Source of the DNA: Apostichopus japonicus | Lineage: Eukaryota > Echinodermata > Holothuroidea > Aspidochirotida > Stichopodidae | DNA: 64,000 bases | Reading direction: 5' to 3' | Assembly (NCBI RefSeq): GCF_037975245.1 | Contig: NC_092580.1 | Coordinates: forward strand, 31,950,001-32,014,000 | Part shown: in pieces, positions 1-12,412 of the stretch | Position numbering within the stretch: the stretch's first letter is position 1 | Layout: each line of letters opens with the position of its first letter | Made by a program: the position numbers and the translations under genes | The notes under the pieces: generated by a model | Databases searched by the model: none | Told to the model about the DNA's origin: nothing | The model's input: only the letters and a program-made list of their open reading frames with translations

Positions 1-73
1 TACAGAAATTGTATATAGGTCATATTTACTGATCTCACACTGTATAATAATGACCACCTCCGCAACTTGGGTG

Positions 74-466
74 CACGCGTGTATGGCAAGCCACATGTGC
101 AATAATTCGATAAACCGAGTTTATCGCCGTTAAACTCAGTTAATCGCTCTATAAACCGAGTTCAATCGAAATATTGCAAATGAGGCGTGCCATATTATCG
201 AACAACTGTGTTTTTCGGTCGATATACGGTTTATCGAAATCTGGGGGGCTTAAATATCGAAAACAGAGTTAATAGAATTGATTAACAGAGATTATCGATA
301 CACTTAGTTTATCGAGCGAAAAACATAGTTCCCATTTGATAAACTCGGTTTATCGCCGATAATCTTAGTTTATCGAGGTAATCCTGCTTTTCGCTCGATA
401 AACTGAGTTTAACGGCGATAAACTCGGTGTATCGAATTATTGCACTCATGGCTTGCCATACGCGTG
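74..466. mobile_element. Foldback/MITE-like element with about 65-bp terminal inverted repeats
   Basis: The left end (about 74-143) and the reverse complement of the right end (about 400-466) match over roughly 65 bases with a few mismatches and a 2-base indel. Both begin with the sequence CACGCGT..ATGGCAAGCC. The interior is a degenerate series of short units of the type GATAAACT(C/G)AGTTTATCG in both orientations, so the whole element could fold back on itself. There is no open reading frame. I could not identify a target-site duplication, so the superfamily is unassigned. The element directly precedes the dispersed repeat that starts near 481. Confidence 0.75.
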
Positions 467-480
467 GCTGTGTTTGTTCC

Positions 481-1350
481 TTTTCGGTTGTTCATGGTGT
501 TATGTTTTAGGCGGACAACACACTAGGTGGTATAGTCATGTGGGGAAATTCCGCGAGACCGAAGGTCCGCGAGACCGAAATTAAAGAAAGGTCCGCGAGA
601 CCGAAATTAAAAAAGGTCCGCGAGACCGAAATTAAAAAAGGTCCGCGAGACCGAAATTAAAAAAAGGTCTACGAGACCGAAACTATTACTAGGCCCCAAG
701 ACATCGACGCCAGAAATTTAAAGCGGGCACATTTTAGATTGATATGGGAGGGGGGTCTCTGTTGAGATTTGTTTGAAAAATTGAAGGTCGTTAGATGTGA
801 TCTGGTGCAATGTTTTGCCAGTTTCATCGGGGGAATTCCGCGAGACCTTCGGTCTCGCGGACCTTTTTAATTTCGGTCTCGCGGACCTTCGGTCTCGCGG
901 ACCTTTTTTTAATTTCGGTCTCGCGGACCTTTTTTTAATTTCGGTCTCGCGGACCTTTCTTTAATTTCGGTCTCGCAGACCTTTTTTTAATTTCGGTCTC
1001 GCGGACCTTTTTTTAATTTCGGTCTCGCGGACCTTTTTTTAATTTCGGTCTCGCGGACCTTTTTTTATTTTCGGTCTCGCGGACCTTCGGTCTCGCGGAC
1101 CTTCGGTCTCGTGGACTGTAATCAGTCATGTATGTACCTACAAAGAGAGGGCGCTTGTGAGCGTCGTTACATGCTCAGAATAAGTTGCCTACGCAGCTTG
1201 CCTCTGATACTATATATAGAAAGTATTATTAACTTATTATATGAAACTATATAAACAGAGACTATATGACACTTTAAGTTTCAACGTCCAGTCATGTAGG
1301 TATCGTTCACTTGGCCAGTAATTCCAATATTGTAGCGCGCACGCGCACTA
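481..1350 (+). repeat. Dispersed repeat, copy 1, interrupted by a foldback insertion
   Basis: Bases about 481-541 and 1124-1350 together match the reverse complement of about 9961-10228. Shared landmarks are GGTTGTTCATGGTGTTAT, GGCGGACAACACAC, CGCTTGTGAGCGTCGT, TTAAGTTTCAACGTCCAGT and a CGCGC-rich end (TGTAGCGCGCACGCGC). The homology is broken only by bases 542-1123. No coding potential is evident. It may be a non-autonomous element, but I could not define its ends exactly. Confidence 0.8.
542..1123. mobile_element. Foldback element made of inverted arrays of a ~25-bp repeat, with 8-bp target duplication
   Basis: The left arm (542-680) is a head-to-tail array of units with the core GGTCCGCGAGACCGAAATT. 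The right arm (about 836-1117) is the same unit in the opposite orientation, and about 150 unique bases lie between them. The octamer AGTCATGT occurs immediately before (534-541) and after (1124-1131) the element. The related repeat near 10 kb has only a single copy at the matching place, which is an empty site. Modular inverted arrays plus an 8-bp duplication are features of foldback transposons such as the sea-urchin TU elements. No transposase is encoded. Assignment to that class is by architecture, not by sequence. Confidence 0.85.
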
Positions 1351-4319
1351 CAATAATAATAAATCGCGCCTTGTTGCGCCATCATGTCGGGTGAGCGACC
1401 TTTCGACCAAACACCGTACCTCAAGATTTGATGGAAATATGACAGATTTCATAAATATTAATGTAAAATAAATTTACATATAATTTGTCTCTTCCTGGAC
1501 AGCTCTCTTCATAATTATATATTGCAATGTATATATAGCCTTGTTATTAGCTGAACTATAATGTGTATGTACCACATGCACTGACTGTTACGTATAAACG
1601 TCGGCTACGGCATAACTATTATTATAATCAAACAACACATTTTAGACAGAGAGAGAGAAAGAAAAACAAAAAACTTTTGAATCAATGGCAGTATAGGGAT
1701 ATTTATGCCAACTACTGCCTTTCACCGAGCGCCTTTATGCCGGGTAAAGTGGCAAATCAAAACTGCCTTTAGTTTCATTACAGGTCTATATACCGGCCAA
1801 CCTAAACCATTCTCATTATCTAACTACATATTCAAACATCTGTTGTCTTGGAAGCTACATGTTATTATCTACAACATTGTCTGTCATTATCTACGATATT
1901 TTCTGTGGGAGTCGGTTACTGTCACTTTGTGGCTGATGCCACTTTTTTAAAGGAAGTAAGGAGGGAGTGGCGGCCGGAATTCATAGGTTTTACGGGATAA
2001 ATGTGGAGGAAATGGTAATGACCTGATAACGCTATTTGTAGATACCCGATATACTATAGATAGGTCAAGTTAGTAATACTGGATAGGCCTATGTGATTAA
2101 AAACAGAAAGTAAGTATTTCTACCCTCATTCAGGTTCACTGGATTAAAGTTAGCTATACTAAACTACACAGTGACGTCAATATAAAAAATATAAAAAACT
2201 CGTCCTGTTTTCAAATTGCAATTTATATGTCAAAGATACGGTACTCAGACGTAAGCAGTACACATCGTATTACTAAGGTTGAAAGTTGAAATTATACCAC
2301 TGTTGTTTGAGTATTAAATCTAACAATGAACAAAACATGAACATGCTGTCATGCTATTGAAAATTAAAATTTGAAAAAACTCTTTGCGTCAAATGATAAC
2401 AGGAGGACCCCGAAACAGGCTCAGTTGTGGTGGAGGGTTGGGGAGGGGGTGATAGAAGTCGTACCACTTTTCAGTGCAATTATACCGCCTGTGGTGGTAT
2501 ACGTAGATCGCGTGATAGTCATTCCTGTGAAAATTTTGTACCGCCATCCGCCCCGCCCCCCCCCCTGTGTCGCGGGTCCTAAATCATGCAGACCTTTGCT
2601 CCTTAATACTCCACCGTGTATGCTTGCTGTCCTCTCTCCCTTGTTTTCGGTAATATATCCTGACATCTCAAATGGGGACAACCCCACCTCCATCGTTAGT
2701 TGGGAGATATATTAATAATACCAAAGTATTTATTAGCACAACCATGCATTTAGTTTTTCTTTTCTTGTAAAGGACCCCCAAACTCCCTACATGGGAGTCG
2801 CATATATACAACGTTCCCACAGTAGCATCCATCATGCGTTTGGATCCGTCTACAGCCCCTCCATACAGGTCCACGACCCTATAACTTGAATTGGGGGGGA
2901 AATTTGTAAATTTCCCGGCTTCACTCCGTTTACTGCGAAAACGTGATTATACAGATTTATTACAGTCAAAATGCACTAACGATCCGAAGGGGAACTGACT
3001 CTATGCCAACACTCATAGCACCATTGACATTATATTTATTGTGTTAAAGTGTAGATTCGTTGAAAACTACCTCAGTCACAGGAAGGCGTTCTTTTCCTCG
3101 AATGGTTCTTCGAAAGGGCTCACCTTTCAGGTCGTCGAGTTTTGTAAAGTTTTAAGTTACAAATATCTGATGCTGACGTCACTCACTCGGTATTAAAAGC
3201 TAACTTTTCCCCCCCGTATCCAAACAACAGAATAAAACTTGTTTTAACACGCTCGGATTATCATCTCAGGATGTCAGTTATGTACTGCTTTTCTTAGTAT
3301 AATAGAGTCCTATGAACGAATTTTAGCTCATCACGGACCGGTTTTCAAGGTATTACAACAATGGATTTGTCGATCCTTGAACTATCTTGCATGTTAGAAT
3401 GGTATAAACCAGCAACTTATGCTAAGTAATAAGTAATATGGAAACAGAGAGAGCTTTGTTGATTTACTTGTAATCCAATATCCGTATCGCAAGATTCTGG
3501 GAATCACTTTGTGGATTGTAATGAGATATGGAGCTATAGCCTAGCTATAGTGTAAAGTTACCAAGTTTTCGATACAAAGTCAAATAGCTTTGTTCTTATA
3601 GTAATGCATTTCAAATTTCTGTAGAGGTGGCAGAGAAGAAATAATGTACGCAATCCCCCCTAAAATGATTGCTTTGTTGTCTCACTGTTCTGTTGTGATG
3701 AGTGACTTATATATGCCAGACAGTGTCATATGATGTACGGTGAAGGGACTGGGGTGGGGGAGGGCGGGGGAAGGGACTGGGGTGGGGGAGGGCGGGAAGG
3801 TGGTGATTGGGTTGAACGTGGGGTTACGGAGGAGGTGAGAGAAGCTTTCCCTAAATCATATATATTCACGCGTCGGTGCATGATAAAACTAGTTTAAAAC
3901 AATTATAGGTTACAGATAAAACAAATGTGTTTGGTACGACTATAGGCCGCCCAAACTACAAATCGTTCGATGACGTCATCGAGTCTCGCCAATAAGCTAA
4001 GCTGTGACACAATATCACGAACGTAGAGAATTTTTTACTAGACCCGTACTAGACCGGTGAACTGATGGAACAGCCTAGCATGGAATTTTATGCTTAATTT
4101 TCAATATTCTCTGAAGAAGTTGTAGAGCTGTATACCCAGCAACACTATAAACATATATAGTCGGCCATTCCTACGATATGTCTATACAGATTTTGCGTAA
4201 TCATAGGACTACGGTTTCATAACGCGTATGTGCAGAAGTTTCACAACAAACATTTTTATAAATGTAAAGATTTCAGTTGAAGCTCTAAAACGGTCTTTAT
4301 CTCCCTACGTGTTCGATAT
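1351..4319. other. Intergenic, no supported gene
   Basis: Only short, non-conserved reading frames occur here. I saw C- and G-rich stretches (around 2545-2565, 2894) and a direct duplication of about 27 bases in the G-rich stretch 3742-3795. I see no RNA gene or splice-linked exon. Confidence 0.6.
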
Positions 4320-4505
4320 TGGCTATTTTATCGCTGTATCAATTTTATACTTAATTGTGCGATGCTTTGGGATCATATTTTGATGTAAAACGCTATATCA
4401 ATAAGAATATATTATTATTATTACTACTATTATTATTATCATTGTTATTATTATTATTGTCATTGTCATTGTTATTGTTATTGTCATTGTTATTATTGCA
4501 TATAT
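4320..4505 (+). repeat. LINE-like 3' tail fragment followed by an ATT/GTT microsatellite
   Basis: The motif ...GCTTTGGGATC...AAAACGCTATATCAATAAGA... followed by (ATT)n/(GTT)n resembles the 3' tail shared by CR1/L2-type LINEs and their SINE partners (pattern: AAGCGCTTTGAG..GCGCTATATAAAT then ATT repeats). The SINEs in this window end with the same kind of tail. It is a short relic with no reading frame. Confidence 0.5.
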
Positions 4506-4918
4506 GAGGAACTGCTTAAACAGTCTACGTAGAACGGTATCAGACTATCATCCATGTCACTTCAATCGATAAACCTCAGTTTAATAAAACTAAAAAGGGT
4601 TATTTAAATACAACGTTGACTAATAACACGGTGTTCTGTGACACATCAAAATTAATGTTGTGCCTATATAGAGTCGTGCCAATCAAACATTTTGCGATAG
4701 AAATTTTCTGTACAAGTTTAATTAAATGGATGCGAACAAAAGCTATAATAAGAACACGTTTTATCTTGGAAATATGAATTATTAACAAGGTTGGTAAGTT
4801 TCAATTTATTAATTTATCTAAAAGAGAAGGGTGAGTGATATCACCATTATAGTAATTGCGTTGAAGATATATATTATACATTAATTAATGAGAAATAGGT
4901 TATGTTCTCAAAATAGGT

Positions 4919-4951
4919 ACACACGCACACACACGCACACACACACACAAA
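4919..4951. repeat. (CA)n microsatellite
   Basis: Alternating CA with occasional CG interruptions, about 33 bases. Confidence 0.9.
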
Positions 4952-6711
4952 AGAAGAGGGAAAATGGCAATTCAGATTACATCGACAGCCTGACCTGAAT
5001 AAAGTAATACATGTATCACATATCGAGAAGGAATCTTAACAACCGTAATAAAAGAAAAGTAAAGTTTTGACGAACATTTTCCATGATAAACATCACAGAT
5101 CACCAGCTGTGTTCAATGTTAGCAATTACCAACATTATATACAGTTTATCTGACAAAATGTTCAGATATAGCATCTCTCAACCATGCATTGCTTCTCAAA
5201 AGTCAGCATCAAGCATTTTTATCTAGTACCTTTTGAGAGTTTGTTGTGACATGCAGGGATATACATTTAACACGTACCCGTTATAGTATAATTTACGGCG
5301 CCCTATTTTAATTTGCTTAGAATTCGTTTCGTTTCGTTCCACCGAAATCATCAAAAAGTCAGTAAATAGATGCATTTTATTAGGTACTAATTTCGGTCTG
5401 TTGCTGTATTTATTCGTCTAACTTTATATGCAACCAACAGAAAGTGGTTAATGAAGGAACTTCGTTATAAACTAGGTATAAGAAGAAAAGTGATAAACAT
5501 TTCGAAAGCGACAGCTTTTTTTACAATCCTCTTTCGAAGAAATCAGCAAGTTTGATACATTTATGGCTACAAACTATACCGCAGTTTCGTATCGACCGTG
5601 TAATTATAATGATGCATAATAGGCTACAAGAAAAATGAAGCTTGGATTCACCTCCCATGAGAAATGAACCTCATTTGCAAATGCAAAGTAGACAGATAAG
5701 TTGCGTGGGTTTAATGTGATAGGCCTAGTTGGTTAGGCTGGGAGCTAATGTTTGTTTTGACACATATTCGATCGTTTGTGTGTATATGTGCGTGGGTGCA
5801 GGCCTGGCAGCGAGAAGGGGGTGTGGTGGGTGGGGAATCAAGAATCTACAGTCTTAGTCTCGACCAGGTGTCAATTAGAGGGCTCAGGCAAATATATAGA
5901 TAAAGACTAATGTAGCCTTTTCCAATTTTCATATTATAATTATGGCAAACTTAAACCGAAAATGCGGTCATACTATAGACGAGGTGACAGAAATGTTAAA
6001 TGTCTTAGGTCTTCTTATGCAATATAAATATTTGCCGATATAATCTGTTGGCAACTTTGTGTGGAGTAAAAGTTTATAGAAATGGTTGAAATGAATAAAA
6101 TATCTTCCTAAATTGAAGAGAGAGAGAGAGAGGGAAACGCGGAACGAATCGAACTTGGTATTCTTATTGTGTGGAAAGAAAAACGATTATGTCATGCTAT
6201 AGGTGATTTTTTAGAAGAACGAGTTGTTAGTATCGAAAATGTTATCAGACGAAAACATAAACGGCTCTCTACGTTGAGTTTTAATACTGAATAAAATTGA
6301 CCTCGTATCATTGTACCCATAACAAGTACGGTACTACATACCATTAACAACTGAAGTTGAAACACAGTACAAGCTTTACACGCAAACTGAAAGTATTAGT
6401 AACAAGAACGAGAACCTTTGAACTTAACCGATTCCTAGAAAAATACAATTCAAGTCCGTATTACTGGTATGGCAATCTCATAGTTATTGCCTAGCAACAT
6501 GACCAGCTGGTCTTATGTACTCTTGAATCTGCAGGGTTCTTTCACTTTCAGCGGCAAAAGTCTCCCGAAACTTCAAAGATGCGTTGGGCATAATAGGTAT
6601 GTGCAACTCCCCAAATTCTAGGAAATGTACCGTCACATGATTGTATATGTCCTGCCTGTGTAGAGTCTAGTACAACCGCGATATAGAACATTCCCGGTAA
6701 ACCATATCATG
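4952..6711. other. Intergenic, no supported gene
   Basis: A/T-rich sequence with no convincing exon or RNA gene. A short (GA)n run lies at 6118-6133. Confidence 0.6.
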
Positions 6712-6715
6712 GTCG

Positions 6716-7012
6716 AGAGCTCGGTGGCCAATTGGCTAAGGCGTCGGACTCGTAATCCAAGGATTGCTGGTTCGATTCGTGCCTAGTTCATTGCGTTGTG
6801 TCCTTGGGCAAGATGCTTTATCTCACTTGCCTCTCTCCACCCAGGGGTTAAATGGGTACCTGTGAGGTAACTTGTCATTGGGCGCAGTATATGACTGCTG
6901 CCGACTGGGGGATTGTCTCTGGGACAGGTTATCATTGACCAGGGGTAATACAACGTCTGTAAAGCGCTTTGAGACCTATCACTGGTGTAAAGCGCTATAT
7001 AAAAATCAAATA
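6716..7012 (+). repeat. tRNA-derived SINE, subfamily A
   Basis: The head is tRNA-like. An A-box-like segment (GGCCAATTGGCTAAGG) lies at about 6726-6741, and a B box (GGTTCGATTCG) at about 6770-6780. This is followed by the central motif CCTTGGGCAAG...CTTTATCTC..TTGCCTCTCTCCACCCAGG and by a 3' tail with GTAAAGCGCTTTGAG..AAAGCGCTATATAAA, which resembles CR1/L2-type LINE tails. The body matches the copy at 25.79 kb (TTGGGCGC.., ACAGGTTATCATTGA). The pieces downstream of the tRNA head show that this is a retroposon rather than a functional tRNA gene. Confidence 0.85.
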
Positions 7013-8545
7013 GTATCATACATGATACAAATATCGTTAAATCCAGTGCAACGGAACTAAGATCGCAGCAAACTTGTTCTGCTTCCTGATTGGTTCCTCT
7101 CCCGAGCATTGGGTGGAGGTCGCGGTAGGAAGGGGAAGAGGAGGTGGGGGGTGTTGAAGAGGATTCATTCACCCCTTTTTTTGGGACCATCTGTCAACAT
7201 TTCTTTTAACACTATAGGAAAGGTATAGAGATACAATGCTTGTACTATATGTGCGCAAACATTTTGTCGTGTTTTTGACAAATCTTAAACACTCGGGATT
7301 ATTCACTCCTCATTTAACTATACAAATTTAGTGTTCTTCTGTCCATGGAGCTATAAACAGAGCTCCATGTTCTGTCTAATAATTATACTGTTGTCTGTCT
7401 CAATGCCTCCGATTATTGTGAGTTGGTAATTGTCTGTCTACTATTAACAAGGTGATCCAAAAACATTGGTAACCTCCTTGTCTATATGTCTGTGTATTAC
7501 GAAAATTGTTACTGCATTGCAACCTGCCCTGAATGTATACTTCCGTTTTAATGGGCTACACGGGCGAATGCAGGATTTAAAAAGGAGATGGCGTGGCCCC
7601 AAGGTCGTTGATGCCTCCTCCAATTAAGGGAATTTGGTGTTGGGGGGGGGGGGTGTGGTTAGAGTCCGCCCGAAGAAAATAGTCGTGAAGTAGTGCATTC
7701 TTAGGCATATTAAGGTATTTAACTACACGCAACGTTGTGCCTATTGCTGCTTTGTGTTTTTGTGTGGGATTGAAGGGAGGTGGGGAGGGGGGGGGGGTTA
7801 TACGCCACCCAATCCCTCCCCCTCTAGCCGGAATCCGCGTCTGGTTTGTATAATATCCACACTTTCAAACTACCAATAATTTGCCTAAAACGGGTCATAT
7901 AGCCATAACGTGTGTCTTTGACCGCACTACATCGTAATTATATACAGTCTGTGTGTTATACAGCTGCCATGCATACATTCGCAATGACACAAGCTAAAGT
8001 ACATAAAATCATAAACAGTTTCTATGTTTTTGCGATGCACTATATGATATTGTTGACATTATATGCGCATATTTAACGAATATATAATATCAACCAATGA
8101 ACGACTTTCTGTTGACATTTCCCCGTTTTTTTTTCCTAGAAAAGAATCTACATAAACAGATCAAATATCTCATAACTAGTTGAAGGTATACCTTATATGA
8201 TTACACAAAGAATAAAGTACTTATAGTAAAATATAAAAAGAGCCCATAAAACGGCAAAGTATAATCAATTTCGAAATCTTGATTATAACAAAGAGTTTTG
8301 GCTAGTATATAGCGATTCCACGAAAAATTGTTATTTATAGATAAATTTATCTCTATAGCGACATGAATAATCGAATAAAAGCTTGGAACTGAGCCAGTAA
8401 TTTTACCTGCATGTTACATGTTATGCATGTGCTATAATTATGAATGACTTTAAAGTACAGGTTAGAATATATTTGATTTTCTTACTGATCAAATTATATT
8501 CAAATATAAATCTATATGTAGCAAGAGTACTAATAGAGTCATGGA
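7013..8545. other. Intergenic, no supported gene
   Basis: Unassigned DNA. The stretch 7559-7850 has G-runs (around 7637 and 7785) and faint inverted similarity between its ends (CGGGCGAATGCAGGATT versus the complement of GGAATCCGCGTCTGG). It may be a decayed MITE, but I cannot support that. Confidence 0.5.
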
Positions 8546-8547
8546 AA

Positions 8548-8780
8548 GTTGTGGTCAAGTCGTTAAGGCAGTGGACTAATTGTAATCTAAGGTTTACAGG
8601 TTCGAGTCCTGGCTAAGTCATTACGTTGTTGTTTGTGTCTTTGGGCCTCTCTTCACCCAGGTGTGTAGATGGGGACTTGCGAGGTAACTTGTACATACAG
8701 CTGCGTGCGCCAGTTTGTGGCTACACCCTACGGGGGATCAACATGATTAATCTTCATAATCTTCATTGTACAAATCCTCG
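8548..8780 (+). repeat. tRNA-derived SINE, subfamily B
   Basis: The head carries an A-box-like segment (TGGTCAAGTCGTTAAGG) and B box (GGTTCGAGTCCTGG), followed by TTGTGTCTTTGGGC, CCTCTCTTCACCCAGGTGTG and a body (GCGCCAGTTTGTGGCTACACCCTA) shared with the copy at 36.8 kb. It lacks the GGCACTTTATC segment seen in the other copies, so it is internally deleted. The 3' end is unclear. Confidence 0.8.
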
Positions 8781-8869
8781 TTTAAGTTCACTAAGAGCTT
8801 CTTCCCTCAAAAAGAACCAAACGGAACCAAACCAATACAAAACAATACAAACTAAAAATTAAACGAAAG

Positions 8870-8945
8870 AGAAAAAGAAAAAGAAGGGTATGTGTGTGTT
8901 TTTGTGGGGAGGGGGAGGGGAGGAGGGGGGGGGGGGGGTGGGGTA
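8870..8945. repeat. Purine-rich low-complexity tract with a long G run
   Basis: AGAGAAAAAGAAAAAGAAGG-type sequence, then GTGTGTGTTT and a G-dominated stretch of about 35 bases (8908-8945). The proline/leucine-rich reading frames across it are a by-product of composition. Confidence 0.85.
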
Positions 8946-9587
8946 GAGCAGGTTCTGTCCTCGTCTTTCCCAACAAAGAATAAAAAATCGTTCATCCTAG
9001 TAAGACGTGTAATGTAAATCTTCATTGTGTCGCCTATATCCATATTTGATTAATTGAGCAAGTCATATTTGATTGTCAAATCCAAAAGCAGCCGTGCCCA
9101 ATTAATATTTCAAATAACGTCATAAAAAGACGAAGACATGCATAGTCCATATTCTTTTATCTTATGTTTATATTTAGTCATCAGTTTTCTTTGTCTCTTT
9201 GCTGCGATTGTGCATATGTTATAACCTGAATTTCCTGGAAATTCTGGCGTTCTTTTTCATTATTTTGACTTTAAGATCCCTTTGATATCATCAATCATTT
9301 CTTCATTATCCAGGTATCCCCTTGGCACTGTATGGTTGTGTTAACAATGAAATTTAGACGACTTAAACATTGTCACGAGTGTGGTGGAGCTGTACGCTAT
9401 TCTCATGAGTGATGTATGTGCAAAGACTGAGGTGAATATTTTGCACCCGCTTCAACTTGTAGTGTCGTCTTAGATGTTAGCTTATAATCGTATTATCGGA
9501 ACCGTCAATACCAGTTTAGGACTGAATTGGTAGCAGACAGCGCCTTCATAAGAGTGACTCCTCGAAGCTGATGCTCAGCCACGGTCT

Positions 9588-9920
9588 GCTGTACTACTGC
9601 TACTGGTATGGATACTGCTATTCCGACCATACCGCTACTGACAATTCTACCGGATCGGATATTGTTACTGTCATTGCCACTGCTATCACTGCTACTGCCA
9701 CTGATATAACCACTGCTGCCATCACCATTACCACTGCTGCTTACTGCTATTGTCACTGTCACTGCCATTGTCACTGCCACTACTACCACTGCTATTACCA
9801 CTGCCACTGCTGCCACCACCGTTACCATTGTTGCTTACTGATTTTTCCACTGTCACTGCCATTGTCACTCCCACTTCTACCACTGCTATTGTGATGGCTG
9901 CTGCATTTACTGCTTATACT
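9588..9920. repeat. Degenerate ACTGCT/CACTGC trinucleotide-like minisatellite
   Basis: About 330 bases of imperfect (ACTGCY)n/(CACTGCCATTGT)n sequence. Both strands stay open, giving His/Cys/Tyr-rich and Val/Ala/Ser/Gly-rich frames, which is typical of trinucleotide-periodic repeats and not evidence of a gene. It ends about 40 bases from the second copy of the dispersed repeat. Confidence 0.85.
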
Positions 9921-9960
9921 GACGTTGTACCACGTGGTACGTGCCTCGGTACTGTACTAC

Positions 9961-10228
9961 GCTATTAAGTGTTGCGCGCGTGCGCGCTACAAAATTGACA
10001 ATATTGGCATTACTGGCCAAGTGAACGAGACCTACGTAACTGGACGTTGAAACTTAAAGTTTCATATAGTCTCTGTACATTTGTAGTTTCAGAGGCTAGC
10101 TGCGTAGCCAACTTATCTTGAGCCTGTCACGACGCTCACAAGCGACCTCACTTTGTCGGTACCTACATGACTTTACTCCCTGGTGTGTTGTCCGCCCAAA
10201 AAATAACACCATGAACAACCAAAAAGTT
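9961..10228 (-). repeat. Dispersed repeat, copy 2 (uninterrupted)
   Basis: The reverse complement matches about 481-541 plus 1124-1350 with many shared blocks. The AGTCATGT octamer occurs once here (on the minus strand, near 10165), whereas copy 1 has it on both sides of its foldback insertion. This copy therefore serves as the empty site. CGCGC-rich sequence (GCGCGCGTGCGCGCTACA) marks one end. Confidence 0.8.
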
Positions 10229-11803
10229 CTTCCTAATACTACAAGCACTCCACGCGCACTACAATACTGCGTATTTACATGCATATGCAGTTCTAGTTAC
10301 CATTTGCCGTTCAATGATAAATAAGTCAACTTTATTGAATCTATAACTACTCTTGCAGTCTGGGAGGAAGGGGCAAACTCTATTAATCAAACATGAAAAA
10401 CGTGCAGCTGATTAGTTATTTTCACCATTCGCAATGGTTCAGTTGTTGTTACATTGTGCCCAGAGCCTTAGGATGTATACGGACATCCCATAAGGGCGAT
10501 GCTACGGTTCAACAATAGTTTCTTTCCTTACAAATATGAACATAAGTTGATGTAAAACATGAATGACGTTTCATTTACGTCAAGTAGTATTCTTTCTCTG
10601 ATATATTTCGGAGAAATTTATTCCCATGTGACATCGATATCATAACATCCGTACATCAACAACAGCACCAAATCCTATATATATCTAGACGGTCTCTCCA
10701 ATCAGAGCCTTTAAGCGACTGCTCACTTTGAGCCTATACATGTGCAGGCGACTATTTATAGTACACAAAGGGCGTTCTATAGTTAGTCTGGGTAACCATG
10801 GTCACTAATGAATATGAAATATCAAAATGGCACTAATTGTCACCGGAAGCTAAGGATTTTTACGGGGATTGCTCTCAAGATGTCAGGTGGAACATTGTAA
10901 CAAAACTTTCGCTATTGAGTTAGCGATACTGATCATATTAGTCTAACTATGTAGGCCTTAAGGCCGGGTTAATAGTCCGTTTGGGAAGCGATCTTGACCA
11001 AAAAGCAGAAAGATTGCGTATCCTTACTAAAACTAGAACGATATGCAGTCGCCGGTGTATGATTAATTTTGATTTTCTGATCATCACAATATTTAAAGTA
11101 ATACTTTTAAGTGCTACAAACCTTGCTAGATCTGCTAATACTAATCACATAGACCCAATTTAAAAAAAAAATATACTTTGATGAAGGATTAGACATTTGC
11201 GACATATTTTATTATTTATAATTTTATGACAGACTTGGTTATTTCAAACATTTACAGAGACATAAACAGTGCATGGTATTTTTTTTTCATGTCTGATACC
11301 AAGGAGTGATGTTTCTTTTTGATTCAGGCATCATGCAATCATTAATTAAACTACCACCTTCAGCCTAGAATGTTATATGCAAATTCGGTATGACATTTGG
11401 CTATCGCTAGAAAGAAAATGTGTTCTATGCCAAAGCTGTGTCAAAACCTGCGTTTAGATTAAGTAACGAACCGTCTCATACTGCCTTAATTGGACCAAAT
11501 TATCAACAAAACCATTGCGTTTCAACCTGCGCTTATCCTTGTCAACGATATACTTTCACGGTTTCACTGATGTAGCAAATTAACACAACAGAATTTGGAA
11601 AGTTAACGTTGCACGCACACACAATGACCAGCTGCTTACAAGGAAACCAAGAGAAAATACCGAATAGTAGATTTAAATGACAGTTTCTTGGTTTATGAAA
11701 ATCTGAATATATGCGATGTTTCATATACATGTCGGAGGCGAGACCGATTTTCATAACAAAGAAGCTAACACAAATGCCTCTTTTTTCTCTCTCTTCGATC
11801 GGC
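10229..11803. other. Intergenic, no supported gene
   Basis: A/T-rich DNA with short reading frames only. I recognise no RNA gene or element. Confidence 0.6.
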
Positions 11804-11811
11804 CTGATTCC

Positions 11812-12175
11812 CAATGGCGTAGCCAGGGGGTGGCCTGGGGGCACGTGCCCTCCCCCAAAAGTCGTGCCCCAGGTACCCCCCCCCCAGATGCGATTTGCAG
11901 TGTAAAAACATATTCAAACACAAACTTTATCTGCCCCAATTTAAAACATAAATATCGGACAGACTTATTCCGAAAATTCTTGAACATAAAGTTACAAGTT
12001 ATAAAATAAAGCATCAGGTGCATCTAAGGACCATTTATTAATCAAAAACTTCAGCACCCCCCCCCCCACTTAGACCCCTCCTCCAGGACGGTATTCCCAA
12101 ACAAACATTGCGCCCCCTAATTGAGTACTGTGCCCCCCCCCCCCCCGAAGATTGAAATGTCTGGGGACGCCACTG
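11812..12175. mobile_element. hAT-like MITE with 8-bp target duplication
   Basis: The left end CAATGGCGTAGCCAGG and the reverse complement of the right end (CAGTGGCGTCCCCAGAC) form imperfect inverted repeats that begin with CA and end with TG. The flanks are CTGATTCC (11804-11811) and CTGATTTC (12176-12183), an 8-bp duplication with one mismatch. That size is typical of hAT elements. The interior is rich in C runs (CCCCCCC at 11877, 12057 and 12135) and has no coding capacity. Confidence 0.8.
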
Positions 12176-12335
12176 CTGATTTCTCCTTCCCGGCGCTAAC
12201 ACTCCTTATACCATCACATTGCAACATGAATGTGCAGTGAGAAAGCCTATACTTAATTCACCTAAAAGAATGGGTATGCGTTTGTTAGTTGTTTCTAAAC
12301 GCAACGAAGAGAGACCGGTATCAAACGTCTAAAGG

Positions 12336-12412
12336 AGATATTGTGTGAGCATGTGTGTGTGTGTGAATTTGTGTGTGTGTGAATGGGGGAAGGATTGGGG
12401 GGGGGGGGAGGA
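12336..12412. repeat. (GT)n-rich tract followed by a G run
   Basis: GTGTGTGTGTG blocks separated by AATTTG and AATGGGGG, ending in a G run at about 12398-12408. Confidence 0.85.

Noticed and set aside
2371-2715. 114-codon plus-strand and 90-codon minus-strand frames
   Set aside because: C-rich low-complexity sequence, open on both strands, no recognisable domain.
6716-6785. Functional tRNA gene with A and B boxes
   Set aside because: It is followed by SINE body and LINE-like tail, and the same structure recurs four times with decayed heads.
6783-7190. 135-codon minus-strand frame
   Set aside because: Most of it lies across a SINE read in antisense.
9505-9968. 107- and 72-codon frames rich in His/Cys/Tyr/Leu or Val/Ser/Gly
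   Set aside because: They coincide with an ACTGCY-type low-complexity repeat and are open on both strands.
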